A stretch of 13,856 nt of DNA, taken from NCBI GenBank assembly GCA_051306415.1, contig JBPPNE010000218.1, positions 1 through 13,856 on the forward strand. The letters are read 5' to 3'. This stretch comes from CBDDRG01 sp051306415. Its GTDB lineage: Bacteria > Pseudomonadota > Gammaproteobacteria > Pseudomonadales > Porticoccaceae. Of the stretch, positions 6,729-13,856 are shown piece after piece. The position numbers and the translations under genes are program-made. The first letter of the stretch is position 1. Each line of letters opens with the position of its first letter. Under the pieces are notes generated by a model. It had not been told where the DNA came from. It worked only from the letters and a program-made list of their open reading frames with translations, and ran no database searches.

Positions 6729-8977
6729 CAGCGACCGCTCTTCGGTTTCATGGCTTGAAGTTCCACAATCCGGGCTCTGAGCTTCGCGATTTCCACATCC
6801 TTCGGATCCGGCAACATCACCGATACGATGGCGTCGGCGGGACAGGTATCCGTCGGCGTGCCCCGGTGCAACACTTTTTTGTCCGCCCAGGAACCGTAAT
6901 AGGGCAACTCGGCCGGCGGCAATGCCTTGGTCCACGCTTTAGCGAACTCCTTGAATGGCTTGCCGCGCTGCAAGCGCGCCTTGCGCTCCCCGGCGCGAGC
7001 CTGCTTGGTGGCCTCCTGATCGATGGCGCCGGTGACGTAATCCATCACCACATGGTAGGTGTTTTCGATGGCGTCGCGGGACACGATGCTGTCCTGCCAG
7101 TCCTTCGCGATCAGTTGCGGGTCGCGCTCCAGCACGTCGCCGTAGCCGCCACCGCCGCCCTGGGTGATCATGTACAACTCGCCGGCAGCGCCCAGCTCGA
7201 ACTGCAAACCGCCGTGGTGACTGCTGTAGGTCGCGCCCGGGAACGGCCGGTCGTTCATGATGTCTTCAATGGTATAGCGCATCAGCTCGCGGTTGTCCTT
7301 CATCACCTCGAACACGTTGACGCCCTTGACCTTGCACAGCGGATAGCAGCCCGGCGCATAGCCGCCGAAGATGCCGTAAGTGGACGGAAATTTGGCGCCG
7401 ATGGTGTTGACCATGTAGCCCCACATGCTGGTGTCCTTGTGGGTGACAATCTGCTGGTAGCCGTGGCCGCCGCGGAATTTGCCGAATCCGCAGTTGTCGG
7501 CCATGACCTTGTGGGGCACCAGTTTCATCATTGGCACCTCCTCCTCGATCAGCTCCTGTTCGCCGATATCGGCCATGGAGGCGAAGATCGGCGCCACCGA
7601 GTGCTCGCCGTCGCGGGTGGCGCGCGCGGCGCCACCCATGCCATTGAGATCGGCGCAGACGTTGCCGACGAACTCGCTGTGCTGGTTGACGCCACCGTAG
7701 ACGAAGGTGGTGATCATGTTGTACCAACCGGCGATGATGTCGGTGCTGCGGTTGCCCACCGAGTACAGGAACTTGGGCACCGCGATCTGCACCGCGGTAA
7801 ACGCCGGGAAGAACGTCATCATGCTCTGCGCATTGGGCGCACCGGGCGAGCAGTTCAATGCCGACCCGCGATCGGTAATCACCTGGATCGGTGCGAACAC
7901 GGCCTGGTTGCGCGGCAGGTCGGGCCACACGAACATCAGGAATTGCTGTGCCAGCATGCCCTTCATCGACGCCAGCACGGTGTTGTTGGCACGGTTGAGA
8001 AACTCCGGCGACGAGCCGCGCATGTCGATGATCAACGCGTCGTCGCGCTTGGTGATCTCGCAGCAGATCTTGATCAGCACGTTTTCGCGTAGTGTGCTGT
8101 CGGCGAACACCGTGGATTTGACGCAGCCGTCGGGCCAGGCTTTCAGACGACGGCGCACCTCCATCTCGGTGCTGCTCAGGGTGTTGCGCACCGTGGCCAG
8201 AAATGCATCGACGCCGTAGTCGGCGATCACTTCTTCAACGCGCTTCTTGATGCGCAGAGCGGCGTAGAGCTTGGATTTCATGCCCTCCATCTGCAACTTC
8301 GGCTCGCGCACCGAGTTTTGCAGAAAGGTCAGCAGATCCTTGCGGAACTCGAAATTCTCACCGACCTTGATCGGCGACATCTTCAAACCCTCATCGTACG
8401 GCGATTCCGCGCCGCCGGGCATCCCACCGGGCTCACAGGCGCCATTTTCACCCTCGTGGACGATGGCGCCGGCAAAGCAGACAATTTCGCCCTGATGGAA
8501 CACGGGCACGAACAGGCTCTGATCGGTATTGTGGATGTTGCCGTAGCGGGCATCGTTGTGCATGAACATGTCGCCCTCGCGGATGCCCACGGTCGGCTCG
8601 TCCTGCCAGTATTTGAGGGTGAACTTGACCGGATGCTGGGCGAGTACCGAGAATATCAGCACGCCGCCGGCGCTCGACAGCGCAAGATCGCCCTGGCAGG
8701 AAAAAATCCCGGCGATCAAGTCGCCCCATTTGGCACCGGGCGCGGCGCCCATCTGCTCGACCATGTCGAAGGATTCATTACAAGCGGTCTGCAAGCGGTT
8801 GCGGATCAGGTTGATGTCCTCCGCCCGCCCCTGCCAGCGATCGATCGCCGCCTGCTCGCGCTCCGAGATCCTCGACACGCTGTGGTCTTCCATGATCTCC
8901 GGATCGGGGCCGAGAAACAGTACGTTCTCGTCGAGGAATTTTTCGATCAGGCTGCGCTCGGTGGTGGGCTTGTTCAT
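6728..8977 (-). CDS. HyuB/acetone-carboxylase-type subunit (hydantoinase B family), probable ketone carboxylase beta-type subunit
   Basis: This 749-residue protein belongs to the hydantoinase B / N-methylhydantoinase B / acetone carboxylase family. The family block around residues 138-160 (HNDARYGNIHNTDQS, then PVF) corresponds to the usual NDPY...GGxH...D motif. IIDMRGSS lies mid-protein, and the diagnostic glycine-rich GGGGGYGDVLERDP is near residues 605-620. The tail ends in a short charged amphipathic helix (DVEIAKLRARIVELQAM). ATG 8977 is preferred because GGGAGA sits seven bases upstream and the product starts MNKPTTER; another start 33 bp upstream has no better support. In acetophenone and acetone carboxylases this type of subunit carries the carboxylation chemistry on the activated ketone. 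It follows the second HyuA gene by 59 bp and is coupled to the epsilon-like gene. A two-component hydantoinase or 5-oxoprolinase is the alternative, made less likely by the gamma-like partner and the CoA ligase. Confidence 0.88.
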   Translation of the reverse strand: MNKPTTERSLIEKFLDENVLFLGPDPEIMEDHSVSRISEREQAAIDRWQGRAEDINLIRNRLQTACNESFDMVEQMGAAPGAKWGDLIAGIFSCQGDLALSSAGGVLIFSVLAQHPVKFTLKYWQDEPTVGIREGDMFMHNDARYGNIHNTDQSLFVPVFHQGEIVCFAGAIVHEGENGACEPGGMPGGAESPYDEGLKMSPIKVGENFEFRKDLLTFLQNSVREPKLQMEGMKSKLYAALRIKKRVEEVIADYGVDAFLATVRNTLSSTEMEVRRRLKAWPDGCVKSTVFADSTLRENVLIKICCEITKRDDALIIDMRGSSPEFLNRANNTVLASMKGMLAQQFLMFVWPDLPRNQAVFAPIQVITDRGSALNCSPGAPNAQSMMTFFPAFTAVQIAVPKFLYSVGNRSTDIIAGWYNMITTFVYGGVNQHSEFVGNVCADLNGMGGAARATRDGEHSVAPIFASMADIGEQELIEEEVPMMKLVPHKVMADNCGFGKFRGGHGYQQIVTHKDTSMWGYMVNTIGAKFPSTYGIFGGYAPGCYPLCKVKGVNVFEVMKDNRELMRYTIEDIMNDRPFPGATYSSHHGGLQFELGAAGELYMITQGGGGGYGDVLERDPQLIAKDWQDSIVSRDAIENTYHVVMDYVTGAIDQEATKQARAGERKARLQRGKPFKEFAKAWTKALPPAELPYYGSWADKKVLHRGTPTDTCPADAIVSVMLPDPKDVEIAKLRARIVELQAMKPKSGR

Positions 8978-9036
8978 GCTGCTTCTCCCAAAATCAATTG
9001 GCTCCCGCAATTCCCGCGATCAGTTGGCGCCGGCAA

Positions 9037-11205
9037 TCAAGTGCCGCGCTGTTCGAGCCAGGCCGAACCTTGCCGGCCCATGACCAGATGCCAGCCGGGG
9101 TTTACCAGGTAGGTAGTGTGTGGCGTCTCGATCAACGCCGGCCCCTCGATATCGGCGCCCTCGGGGATGACAGCGATGTCATAGACCCGGGTGGCCAGCG
9201 TACCCTCGGCGCCATCGAACCAGCACGGCCGCTCGGAGCGGGGCGCCACCTGAGCGGCAACGCGCAGATCACTGGCTTCCAACGGAATCGCCGCGTGCTC
9301 GACATAGGACACCACGCGAATCACGTTGACGCGGATGCCGGCCTCCGGCGCCGCGCTGCCCTTGCCGTAGCGTTTCTCGTAGTTGTTGCTGAACAGATCG
9401 AGCAACGTCATCACATCCTGATCCGAGCCGATGCGGTTGACTGGGCTGACCACGGCGGTTTGCGCCAGCTGGTTGCCGTAGCGCATATCGAGTTCGACAC
9501 GGGAACGGATATCGCTGGCGACAACGCCCTGGCGAATGAGATCGTCGCGGCCCAGTTGTTCCAGCATCTCGACCGTGGCGTTGAAGGTGGAAAAATCGGC
9601 GAGCACCTGGCGCGAGACCGCGTCGTAGAGCATCAGGTACAGCGAGCGCTCGTGGATGTGCAGCTGGTTCATGCTGCCGGCGCCAAGCGCCGAGAACACC
9701 GCGCTGTAAGGTGGAATCAGAATCCGCGTGATGCCGATCTTGCTGGCGTAGCCGCAGGCGTGCAGCGGGCCACCGCCGCCGTAGGACAGCAGCGTGAAAT
9801 GGCGCGGGTCGTAGCCCTTGATCGCCACCTCCTTGAAGATCGCATCGGCCATATTGGCGTCCACCTTGCGGCGCATCGCCAGCGCCGCCTCCTCGACACT
9901 GGTGCCGGTGTGGGCGCAGATGTGTTCCCTGATGGCGCGCTCGGCACGGCGGCGGCTGAGCTTGATGCTGCCGCCGGCATAGTTGTTTTCATCGAGATAG
10001 CCGAGCACCAGATTGGCGTCCGTGGTGGTCGGCAGGGTGCCGCCGCGACCGTAACAGGCGGGGCCCGGATCCGAACCCGCGCTCTGCGGACCCACTTCGA
10101 TGGCGCCCCACAGCCGATCGTAACGGGCGATGGAGCCGCCGCCGGCGCCGAGGGTGTGCAGATAGCTCATCGGCGTGCTCACCAGCCAGCGGTCGATGAT
10201 CGGATTGAAGTCGTAGAACTTGACACCGTCGCTGGTGACCAGGCCAATGTCGAAGCTGGTACCGCCCATGTCGGTGGCGATCATGTTGGAGTGGCCAAAC
10301 TGCGCCGCCAGGCTTTCGGTGGCCTCGAGCCCGGCGACCGGCCCCGAGTGCACGGTCTGTAGCGCGTGGGTCGAACTCATCTGCGCCATGCCGCAGGAAT
10401 TGTGCACCACCAGCATCGGCTTGTTGTAGTTGTGTCGGCGCAACACCCGCTCGAGACTGGCGAGGCCGTGGTACATCTGGTCGTGCAGGTAGGCATCGAG
10501 GATCGCCGACATGGTGCGCGCGTACTCGCCCTTGCGGCCCGCGACCCGGTGCGACAGGATAATCGGAATCGCACCGAGCAGATGGCTCGGATACTCGTCG
10601 AGAATGATCCGCTCCACCTGTTTCTCGTGCTCCGGATTGACCACCGAGTTGACCAGCGCGACCACAAAAGCCTGCGCGCCGCGATCGACCAGACGGCGCA
10701 CCGCGTTGCGGACATCGTCGGCATCGACAGCGAACACGCTGTCGCCCTTGTAATCGACGCGCTCGGCGATGCCCTCGATCATCGACCGCGGCACCAGTGG
10801 CTCGGGCCGCGTCGCCGCCGGCAAATCCGACTGCTGGAGTTCACTCAAACCATCGCCATAGCCGCGCGCGCGCATCAGCGGCACCGAGGATTCAAATCCC
10901 GCTGTCGTCAGCAGGCCGACCCGCGGCCCCTTGCGCTCAATCAAGGCATTGGTGCCGAGAGTCGTCGCGTAGCGCACCGCGTCGACCGAGGACAAGACGT
11001 CCTCCACCGTCGCACCGATCTGGCCACAGGCATCCTCCAACGCGGCCATGAAGCCGGCGGCAAGGTTGTTGTGGGTGGTCAGCGCCTTGCCCTCGGCGCG
11101 ACGCGGGCCGTAGACCAGAAAGCAGTCGGTAAAGGTGCCGCCGATATCGACACTGACCCGTTTCATGACCTCAGATGCACCGGCCGGTGCAGGGGTGGCG
11201 CTCAT
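9037..11205 (-). CDS. HyuA/acetone-carboxylase-type ATP-binding subunit (hydantoinase A family), canonical copy
   Basis: This 722-residue protein is a hydantoinase A / acetone carboxylase family member with an ASKHA-type nucleotide-binding fold. The N-terminal phosphate loop is canonical (VDIGGTFTDCF, residues 17-27), followed by ATTLGTNALIERKG (about 77-90). The second phosphate motif ATDMGGTSFDIGLV, the glycine-rich LGAGGGSIARY and DPGPACYGRGG follow in the usual order, with SYGGGGPLHACG towards the C-terminal third. These subunits hydrolyse ATP to phosphorylate or activate the carbonyl substrate and/or bicarbonate. ATG 11205 is supported by AAGGAG seven bases upstream and by a 4-bp ATGA overlap with the gamma-like gene; ATG 11166, just before KRVSVDIGG, is a weaker option. 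It differs clearly from the other HyuA gene in the operon, so the two probably occupy non-equivalent places in one complex rather than being a simple duplication. Confidence 0.9.
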   Translation of the reverse strand: MSATPAPAGASEVMKRVSVDIGGTFTDCFLVYGPRRAEGKALTTHNNLAAGFMAALEDACGQIGATVEDVLSSVDAVRYATTLGTNALIERKGPRVGLLTTAGFESSVPLMRARGYGDGLSELQQSDLPAATRPEPLVPRSMIEGIAERVDYKGDSVFAVDADDVRNAVRRLVDRGAQAFVVALVNSVVNPEHEKQVERIILDEYPSHLLGAIPIILSHRVAGRKGEYARTMSAILDAYLHDQMYHGLASLERVLRRHNYNKPMLVVHNSCGMAQMSSTHALQTVHSGPVAGLEATESLAAQFGHSNMIATDMGGTSFDIGLVTSDGVKFYDFNPIIDRWLVSTPMSYLHTLGAGGGSIARYDRLWGAIEVGPQSAGSDPGPACYGRGGTLPTTTDANLVLGYLDENNYAGGSIKLSRRRAERAIREHICAHTGTSVEEAALAMRRKVDANMADAIFKEVAIKGYDPRHFTLLSYGGGGPLHACGYASKIGITRILIPPYSAVFSALGAGSMNQLHIHERSLYLMLYDAVSRQVLADFSTFNATVEMLEQLGRDDLIRQGVVASDIRSRVELDMRYGNQLAQTAVVSPVNRIGSDQDVMTLLDLFSNNYEKRYGKGSAAPEAGIRVNVIRVVSYVEHAAIPLEASDLRVAAQVAPRSERPCWFDGAEGTLATRVYDIAVIPEGADIEGPALIETPHTTYLVNPGWHLVMGRQGSAWLEQRGT

Positions 11206-11618
11206 GACTTAGCTCCTTCGCCACTGCCGACGCTGTTGCCGGAACCATGGCGCGCCTTCAAGCTGTCGATATCGAGAATCAGATCATCAACGGTCAGCGG
11301 ATGGCCTGGCGGCAGGTATTCAGTTTCGATCTGGGTGCCGCACTGCGGGCAGTAGTATTCGATGATGCGGCACCAGGCCGGATCCGGCGCATAGGTGAAT
11401 TCGTAGCGCTCCGGGTCGATCTTGGGACGGTGAATCTCACGCGGATCGCGGTCGTACACCAGCAGCGCCTCCTTGTAGGGGCCACGGGCATTGCCCAGAT
11501 CCTGATCGCAAACGCGGCAGTGCCAGCGCTCGCTGGCGAGATCGATGGCGAGATACTCGGTAATGGCAATCTTGCCGGCCGCGATCTGGCCGGTGGGGGA
11601 TACGTTGACGTCGCTCAT
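11202..11618 (-). CDS. Acetone/acetophenone carboxylase gamma-type small subunit, four-cysteine zinc site
   Basis: This is a 138-residue, about 15 kDa protein with two CxxC pairs, Cys34/Cys37 (CRVC) and Cys90/Cys93 (CPQCG). That pattern fits a zinc-ribbon-like structural site, and an extra Cys83 is also present. The first pair follows a Trp-His (ERWHC), and the second is preceded by a Trp- and Tyr-rich stretch. Size, cysteine spacing and position between two HyuA-type genes match the gamma-type subunit of acetophenone carboxylase (15 kDa) and the Acetone_carb_G family. ATG 11618 has GGAG nine bases upstream. The gene overlaps its neighbours by 4 bp on both sides, which suggests tightly balanced synthesis with them. 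The C-terminal 15 residues are low-complexity (GSGNSVGSGEG) and probably disordered. The presence of this gene is the best single argument for a ketone carboxylase rather than a hydantoinase. Confidence 0.82.
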   Translation of the reverse strand: MSDVNVSPTGQIAAGKIAITEYLAIDLASERWHCRVCDQDLGNARGPYKEALLVYDRDPREIHRPKIDPERYEFTYAPDPAWCRIIEYYCPQCGTQIETEYLPPGHPLTVDDLILDIDSLKARHGSGNSVGSGEGAKS

Positions 11619-13552
11619 TGTTGTCGCTCCAGAATCAGATCGCCATTGGCCGTGACCCGATACGACCAGCCGGCCAGGACCGGGCAGGTCAGGTAGTCAT
11701 CGCGAAACAGCGCGGGACCCTGGCCGACGCCGCCGGCCGCTGCCGCCTTCAGGGAGTACACCGGCAGGGTCGCGCTCTCGTCGCCCAGGCTGACCAGGGC
11801 CATGCCGGTGGCTGCCGCGGTCGCGGCGGGCAACTCACCGGCCGGCTTCAGACTCAGGTGACGCAGGTCATGAATCGCGGTGAGCTGCAGGCCAACGTCG
11901 TCGAGGCCGGCGCCGATGGCTCCGAGGTCGCCGCCCGTGTAGGGGCGGCGGATCTCGCGATCGGCCACAGTGCCCCACACTTCCACCAACTCCCGCCAAT
12001 CGCCAGCCTCGACACCTTCGCCATAGAGGTCGCGCGTCGCCCGGACGCGCATGTCGGCGAGCACCGCATCCGCACCGCGTGCCGCCACCTCGGCGGCGGG
12101 CACGCGATACTGATGGGAAAGATCGCTGAAACCGATGCCGTAGGCGCTGAACACCGAGGCGTACGCCGGTACGATCACGCGGCGGAACCCGGCGGCCTCG
12201 GCGATGCCGCAGGCATTCATCGGGCCACCGCCGCCAAAGGCCAGCAGATCAGCATCCGTCGCCGATAATTTTCGCGACGCCAGGATCTCAACGACCTGGC
12301 GGGCGACCTGCTGCTCGTAGGTCTGGATCATCCGCTTCACCGCTTCGACAACAGTGATCCCTAGAGGTACACCGATGTACTTTCCAATCACATCCTCCGC
12401 CAGGGATTTATCGAGGCGCAGTTCGCCACCGAGATAGCGGTCGCCATCGATGACGCCGGCGAGCAGCAGCGCATCGGTGATGGTGGGGTGATCACCGCCA
12501 CGCCCGAAGCAGGCGGGGCCGGGGGCGGCGCCGACGCTGTCGGGGCCAATCAGCATCGCCTCGCCGTCGAGGCGAAAGATCGAACTGCCGCCATAGCCGA
12601 TGCTGAGAATGTCGCCCATGGGAAAGGAGCAGGGGATTTCCTCATCGCCCACCAGACCATGGCCGAGCAGCGTCGGCTTGCCATCGACGACCATGGAGAT
12701 GTCCATGGTGGTGCCGCCGATGTCCATCGCCACCATCAACGCGGAGCGGTAGTGATCGGCGTAGGCGACGCCACCCGCCATGCCGCCGCGCGGGCCGGAG
12801 CCGTAGGTCTTGATCGCCGCGGTCTTGGCGACGCGGGCGGAGTCACCGTCGTTGCGGTAGATCAGCAGCGGTTTGCCGAGGTGGTGCTGCCGCGTCACCC
12901 GGTCAGCGCCGTACAGAAAATGCTCCATGCCGGGGTGCAAATAGGAATTCACCACCGCCGACAGCAGACGTCGGCCATGGTCGGCATCGCGCACCAGCTC
13001 GTGGGAAAACAACACCGGAATGGCGCCCAGCAGGTGGCGCGGATAGCGTTCGAGCACCGCGTCCTTGACCTCCCGCTCAAGATCCGGGGTTGTCAGCGCG
13101 ACCACAATGCGGGAGACGCCGTGGGAAATCATGCGATTGAAGCGGTCGATCAACTCCAGCTCATCGAGCTTGCCGCCAGCGAAACTGAGTCCGGTCGGCG
13201 GGTTGGGCACCATCGCCGGCCACAGCGCGGTCGCGGTCAGACGGCTACCCGCGCCATAGAGCGCCGCCTCTTGCCCGGACTCGACCACCAGGCCGACAGG
13301 CACACCCTTGTGCTCGACCACGGCATTGGTGCCGGATGTCGTGGAGTAGCGCAAATGCTCGGTTTCGCCGAGCAGGCGGGGCAAATCGTCCTCGCCATAG
13401 AGTTCGCGCGAAAGACGCTCCAGGGTGGTGACAAAACAGTGGGTCAGGTCGTGGGGGGTGGTTGGCGATTTGACATGGGCGACGCGGTCGCCGTCGGTTG
13501 CAAACGCATCGGTGAACGAGCCACCGTTGTCGATATTGACGAGTAGACCCAT
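11615..13552 (-). CDS. HyuA/acetone-carboxylase-type subunit, divergent copy; first gene of the operon
   Basis: This is a 645-residue, about 68 kDa hydantoinase A-family protein. Its first phosphate loop reads NIDNGGSFTD (residues 6-15) instead of the usual DxGGTFTD. STTSGTNAVVEHKG follows near 70-84. The second loop is standard (AMDIGGTTMDISMV), but the next glycine block is altered (IGYGGSSIFRL instead of GAGGGSIA). APGPACFGRGG and AFGGGGPMNACG are conserved. ATG 13552 is chosen because the fold starts at once with GLLVNIDNGG. The frame stays open to an ATG at 13705, but that 51-residue extension has no family character and would run over the palindrome. The ribosome site is weak (TTGGGG about ten bases upstream). 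The size matches the 70 kDa subunit that opens the apc operon. It overlaps the gamma-like gene by 4 bp. Confidence 0.88.
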   Translation of the reverse strand: MGLLVNIDNGGSFTDAFATDGDRVAHVKSPTTPHDLTHCFVTTLERLSRELYGEDDLPRLLGETEHLRYSTTSGTNAVVEHKGVPVGLVVESGQEAALYGAGSRLTATALWPAMVPNPPTGLSFAGGKLDELELIDRFNRMISHGVSRIVVALTTPDLEREVKDAVLERYPRHLLGAIPVLFSHELVRDADHGRRLLSAVVNSYLHPGMEHFLYGADRVTRQHHLGKPLLIYRNDGDSARVAKTAAIKTYGSGPRGGMAGGVAYADHYRSALMVAMDIGGTTMDISMVVDGKPTLLGHGLVGDEEIPCSFPMGDILSIGYGGSSIFRLDGEAMLIGPDSVGAAPGPACFGRGGDHPTITDALLLAGVIDGDRYLGGELRLDKSLAEDVIGKYIGVPLGITVVEAVKRMIQTYEQQVARQVVEILASRKLSATDADLLAFGGGGPMNACGIAEAAGFRRVIVPAYASVFSAYGIGFSDLSHQYRVPAAEVAARGADAVLADMRVRATRDLYGEGVEAGDWRELVEVWGTVADREIRRPYTGGDLGAIGAGLDDVGLQLTAIHDLRHLSLKPAGELPAATAAATGMALVSLGDESATLPVYSLKAAAAGGVGQGPALFRDDYLTCPVLAGWSYRVTANGDLILERQQ

Positions 13553-13702
13553 GCTGTTACCCCAATTGGCGCGCTTGAAATTGCAAGGCGTAGGTGATTC
13601 GGCAGCGACGGGCACGGGGGCGGAACTCCGCATTGCGCGCCGCTGCCAGCGCGTACCGGCTGCTGGCGAGCGCCGGTTGATGACCACACCACTCGCATCA
13701 AT

Positions 13703-13720
13703 CACTGACCGAGGTCAGTG
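13703..13720. promoter_or_regulatory. Perfect 18-bp palindrome, candidate operator
   Basis: CACTGACC-ga-GGTCAGTG is an exact 8-bp inverted repeat with a 2-bp centre. It lies 151 bp upstream of the first carboxylase gene. Its size and symmetry suit a dimeric TetR- or GntR-type repressor more than an AraC protein, which usually binds direct repeats. It has no T-tract, so it is not an intrinsic terminator. No second copy was noticed in the window. Confidence 0.5.
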
Positions 13721-13768
13721 CCCGCGCTAGTACCACGGCACGCAAGTTTCGACACATTTACCAGCCGT

Positions 13769-13856
13769 CGTCATTCCCGCGCCCGCGGGAATCCAGCCCC
13801 GGCGCCTCAACAACGGCTCGATTTCCGGGCAAAAACTGGATGCCCGCCTTCGCGGG
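13769..13856. repeat. Inverted pair of REP-like elements (BIME-like), cut by window edge
   Basis: The first unit (13769-13796) starts CGTCATTCCCGCG and ends CGCGGGAATCCAG; its core ATTCCCGCG/CGCGGGAAT is a perfect 9-bp inverted repeat around CC. The second unit begins CTGGATGCCCGCCTTCGCGGG at 13836 and runs off the end; it matches the first in opposite orientation. A short CCCGG/CCGGG pair lies between them. Such extragenic palindromes are common in proteobacterial intergenic DNA and often mark the end of a neighbouring transcript. Confidence 0.8.

Larger units (their letters stand above)
13553..13856. promoter_or_regulatory. Leader/promoter region of the carboxylase operon (approximate)
   Basis: About 300 bp at the right edge hold no convincing gene. 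They must contain the start of the 11-kb minus-strand operon unless the first promoter lies beyond the window. The landmarks are an 18-bp palindrome about 150 bp upstream of the first start codon and an inverted REP pair further out. I do not see a sigma-70 promoter of good quality; the best minus-strand pair (TGTCGA, 16 bp, TACTAG, near 13750-13725) is poor. Confidence 0.4.

Noticed and set aside
6729..6935. Longer start for the epsilon-like protein
   Set aside because: The extension is a shadow of the HyuB 3' end; TGATG at 6730-6726 gives a coupled start at 6728.
3658..13546. Long plus-strand open frames opposite the minus-strand operon (for example 3658-4881, 6755-8092, 8998-10362, 10366-11355, 12488-13546)
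   Set aside because: They are rich in His, Asp, Arg, Ala and Gly, show no family motifs and lie exactly antisense to genes with clear conserved domains. This is the usual by-product of GC-rich codon use.
6728..13552. Plain hydantoinase or 5-oxoprolinase
   Set aside because: The four-Cys small subunit, two different HyuA subunits, a fifth subunit and a CoA ligase do not fit a two-subunit amidohydrolase. It remains the fallback reading for the large subunits taken alone.
13553..13705. N-terminal extension of the first HyuA-type gene to ATG 13705
   Set aside because: The extra 51 residues are Arg/Pro/Ala-rich with no family match and would run across the palindrome region; the fold starts directly at ATG 13552.
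1..13856. tRNA, rRNA, CRISPR arrays, prophage or defence genes
   Set aside because: I saw no cloverleaf, no regular repeat-spacer pattern and no phage or defence motifs; nearly all of the window is accounted for by the metabolic genes.

Overview
The window is GC-rich bacterial DNA with ten intact genes, a clipped transposase end and REP-like repeats. Gene content and style suggest a proteobacterium: an AraC regulator with an arabinose-binding-type N-terminal domain, several dehydrogenases of the SDR family, REP repeats and many ATGA stop/start overlaps. Gammaproteobacteria are my best guess, but nothing here fixes the taxon.

Layout, left to right. Bases 2-124 are the 3' end of an IS5-family transposase. 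After about 330 bp without a gene comes a two-gene plus-strand unit: an AraC-family regulator (452-1549) overlapping by 4 bp a short-chain dehydrogenase (1546-2364). A strong terminator that should work in both directions (2382-2413) separates it from a long minus-strand operon running 13552 to 2449. In transcription order this operon encodes a divergent HyuA/acetone-carboxylase-type subunit (645 aa), a small four-cysteine gamma-like subunit (138 aa), a second HyuA-type subunit (722 aa), a HyuB-type subunit (749 aa), a 276-aa epsilon-like protein, an AMP-forming acyl-CoA synthetase, a CobW/G3E GTPase and a second SDR. The right end holds a perfect 18-bp palindrome and an inverted REP pair that runs off the window.

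How the genes fit together. The order large HyuA, about 15 kDa Zn-type subunit, HyuA, HyuB, about 30 kDa protein, CoA ligase matches, as I recall it, the acetophenone carboxylase (apc) plus benzoylacetate-CoA ligase (bal) cluster of Aromatoleum aromaticum, where an SDR alcohol dehydrogenase supplies the ketone. The simplest reading is a catabolic module. An SDR oxidises a secondary alcohol to a ketone, the five-subunit ATP-dependent carboxylase adds CO2/bicarbonate to give a beta-keto acid, and the ligase makes the beta-ketoacyl-CoA, ready for a thiolase that is not in the window. The GTPase is a plausible metal chaperone for the carboxylase. The substrate cannot be read from the sequence. No ethylbenzene dehydrogenase, thiolase or transporter is present, so this may be a ketone carboxylase of unassigned substrate.
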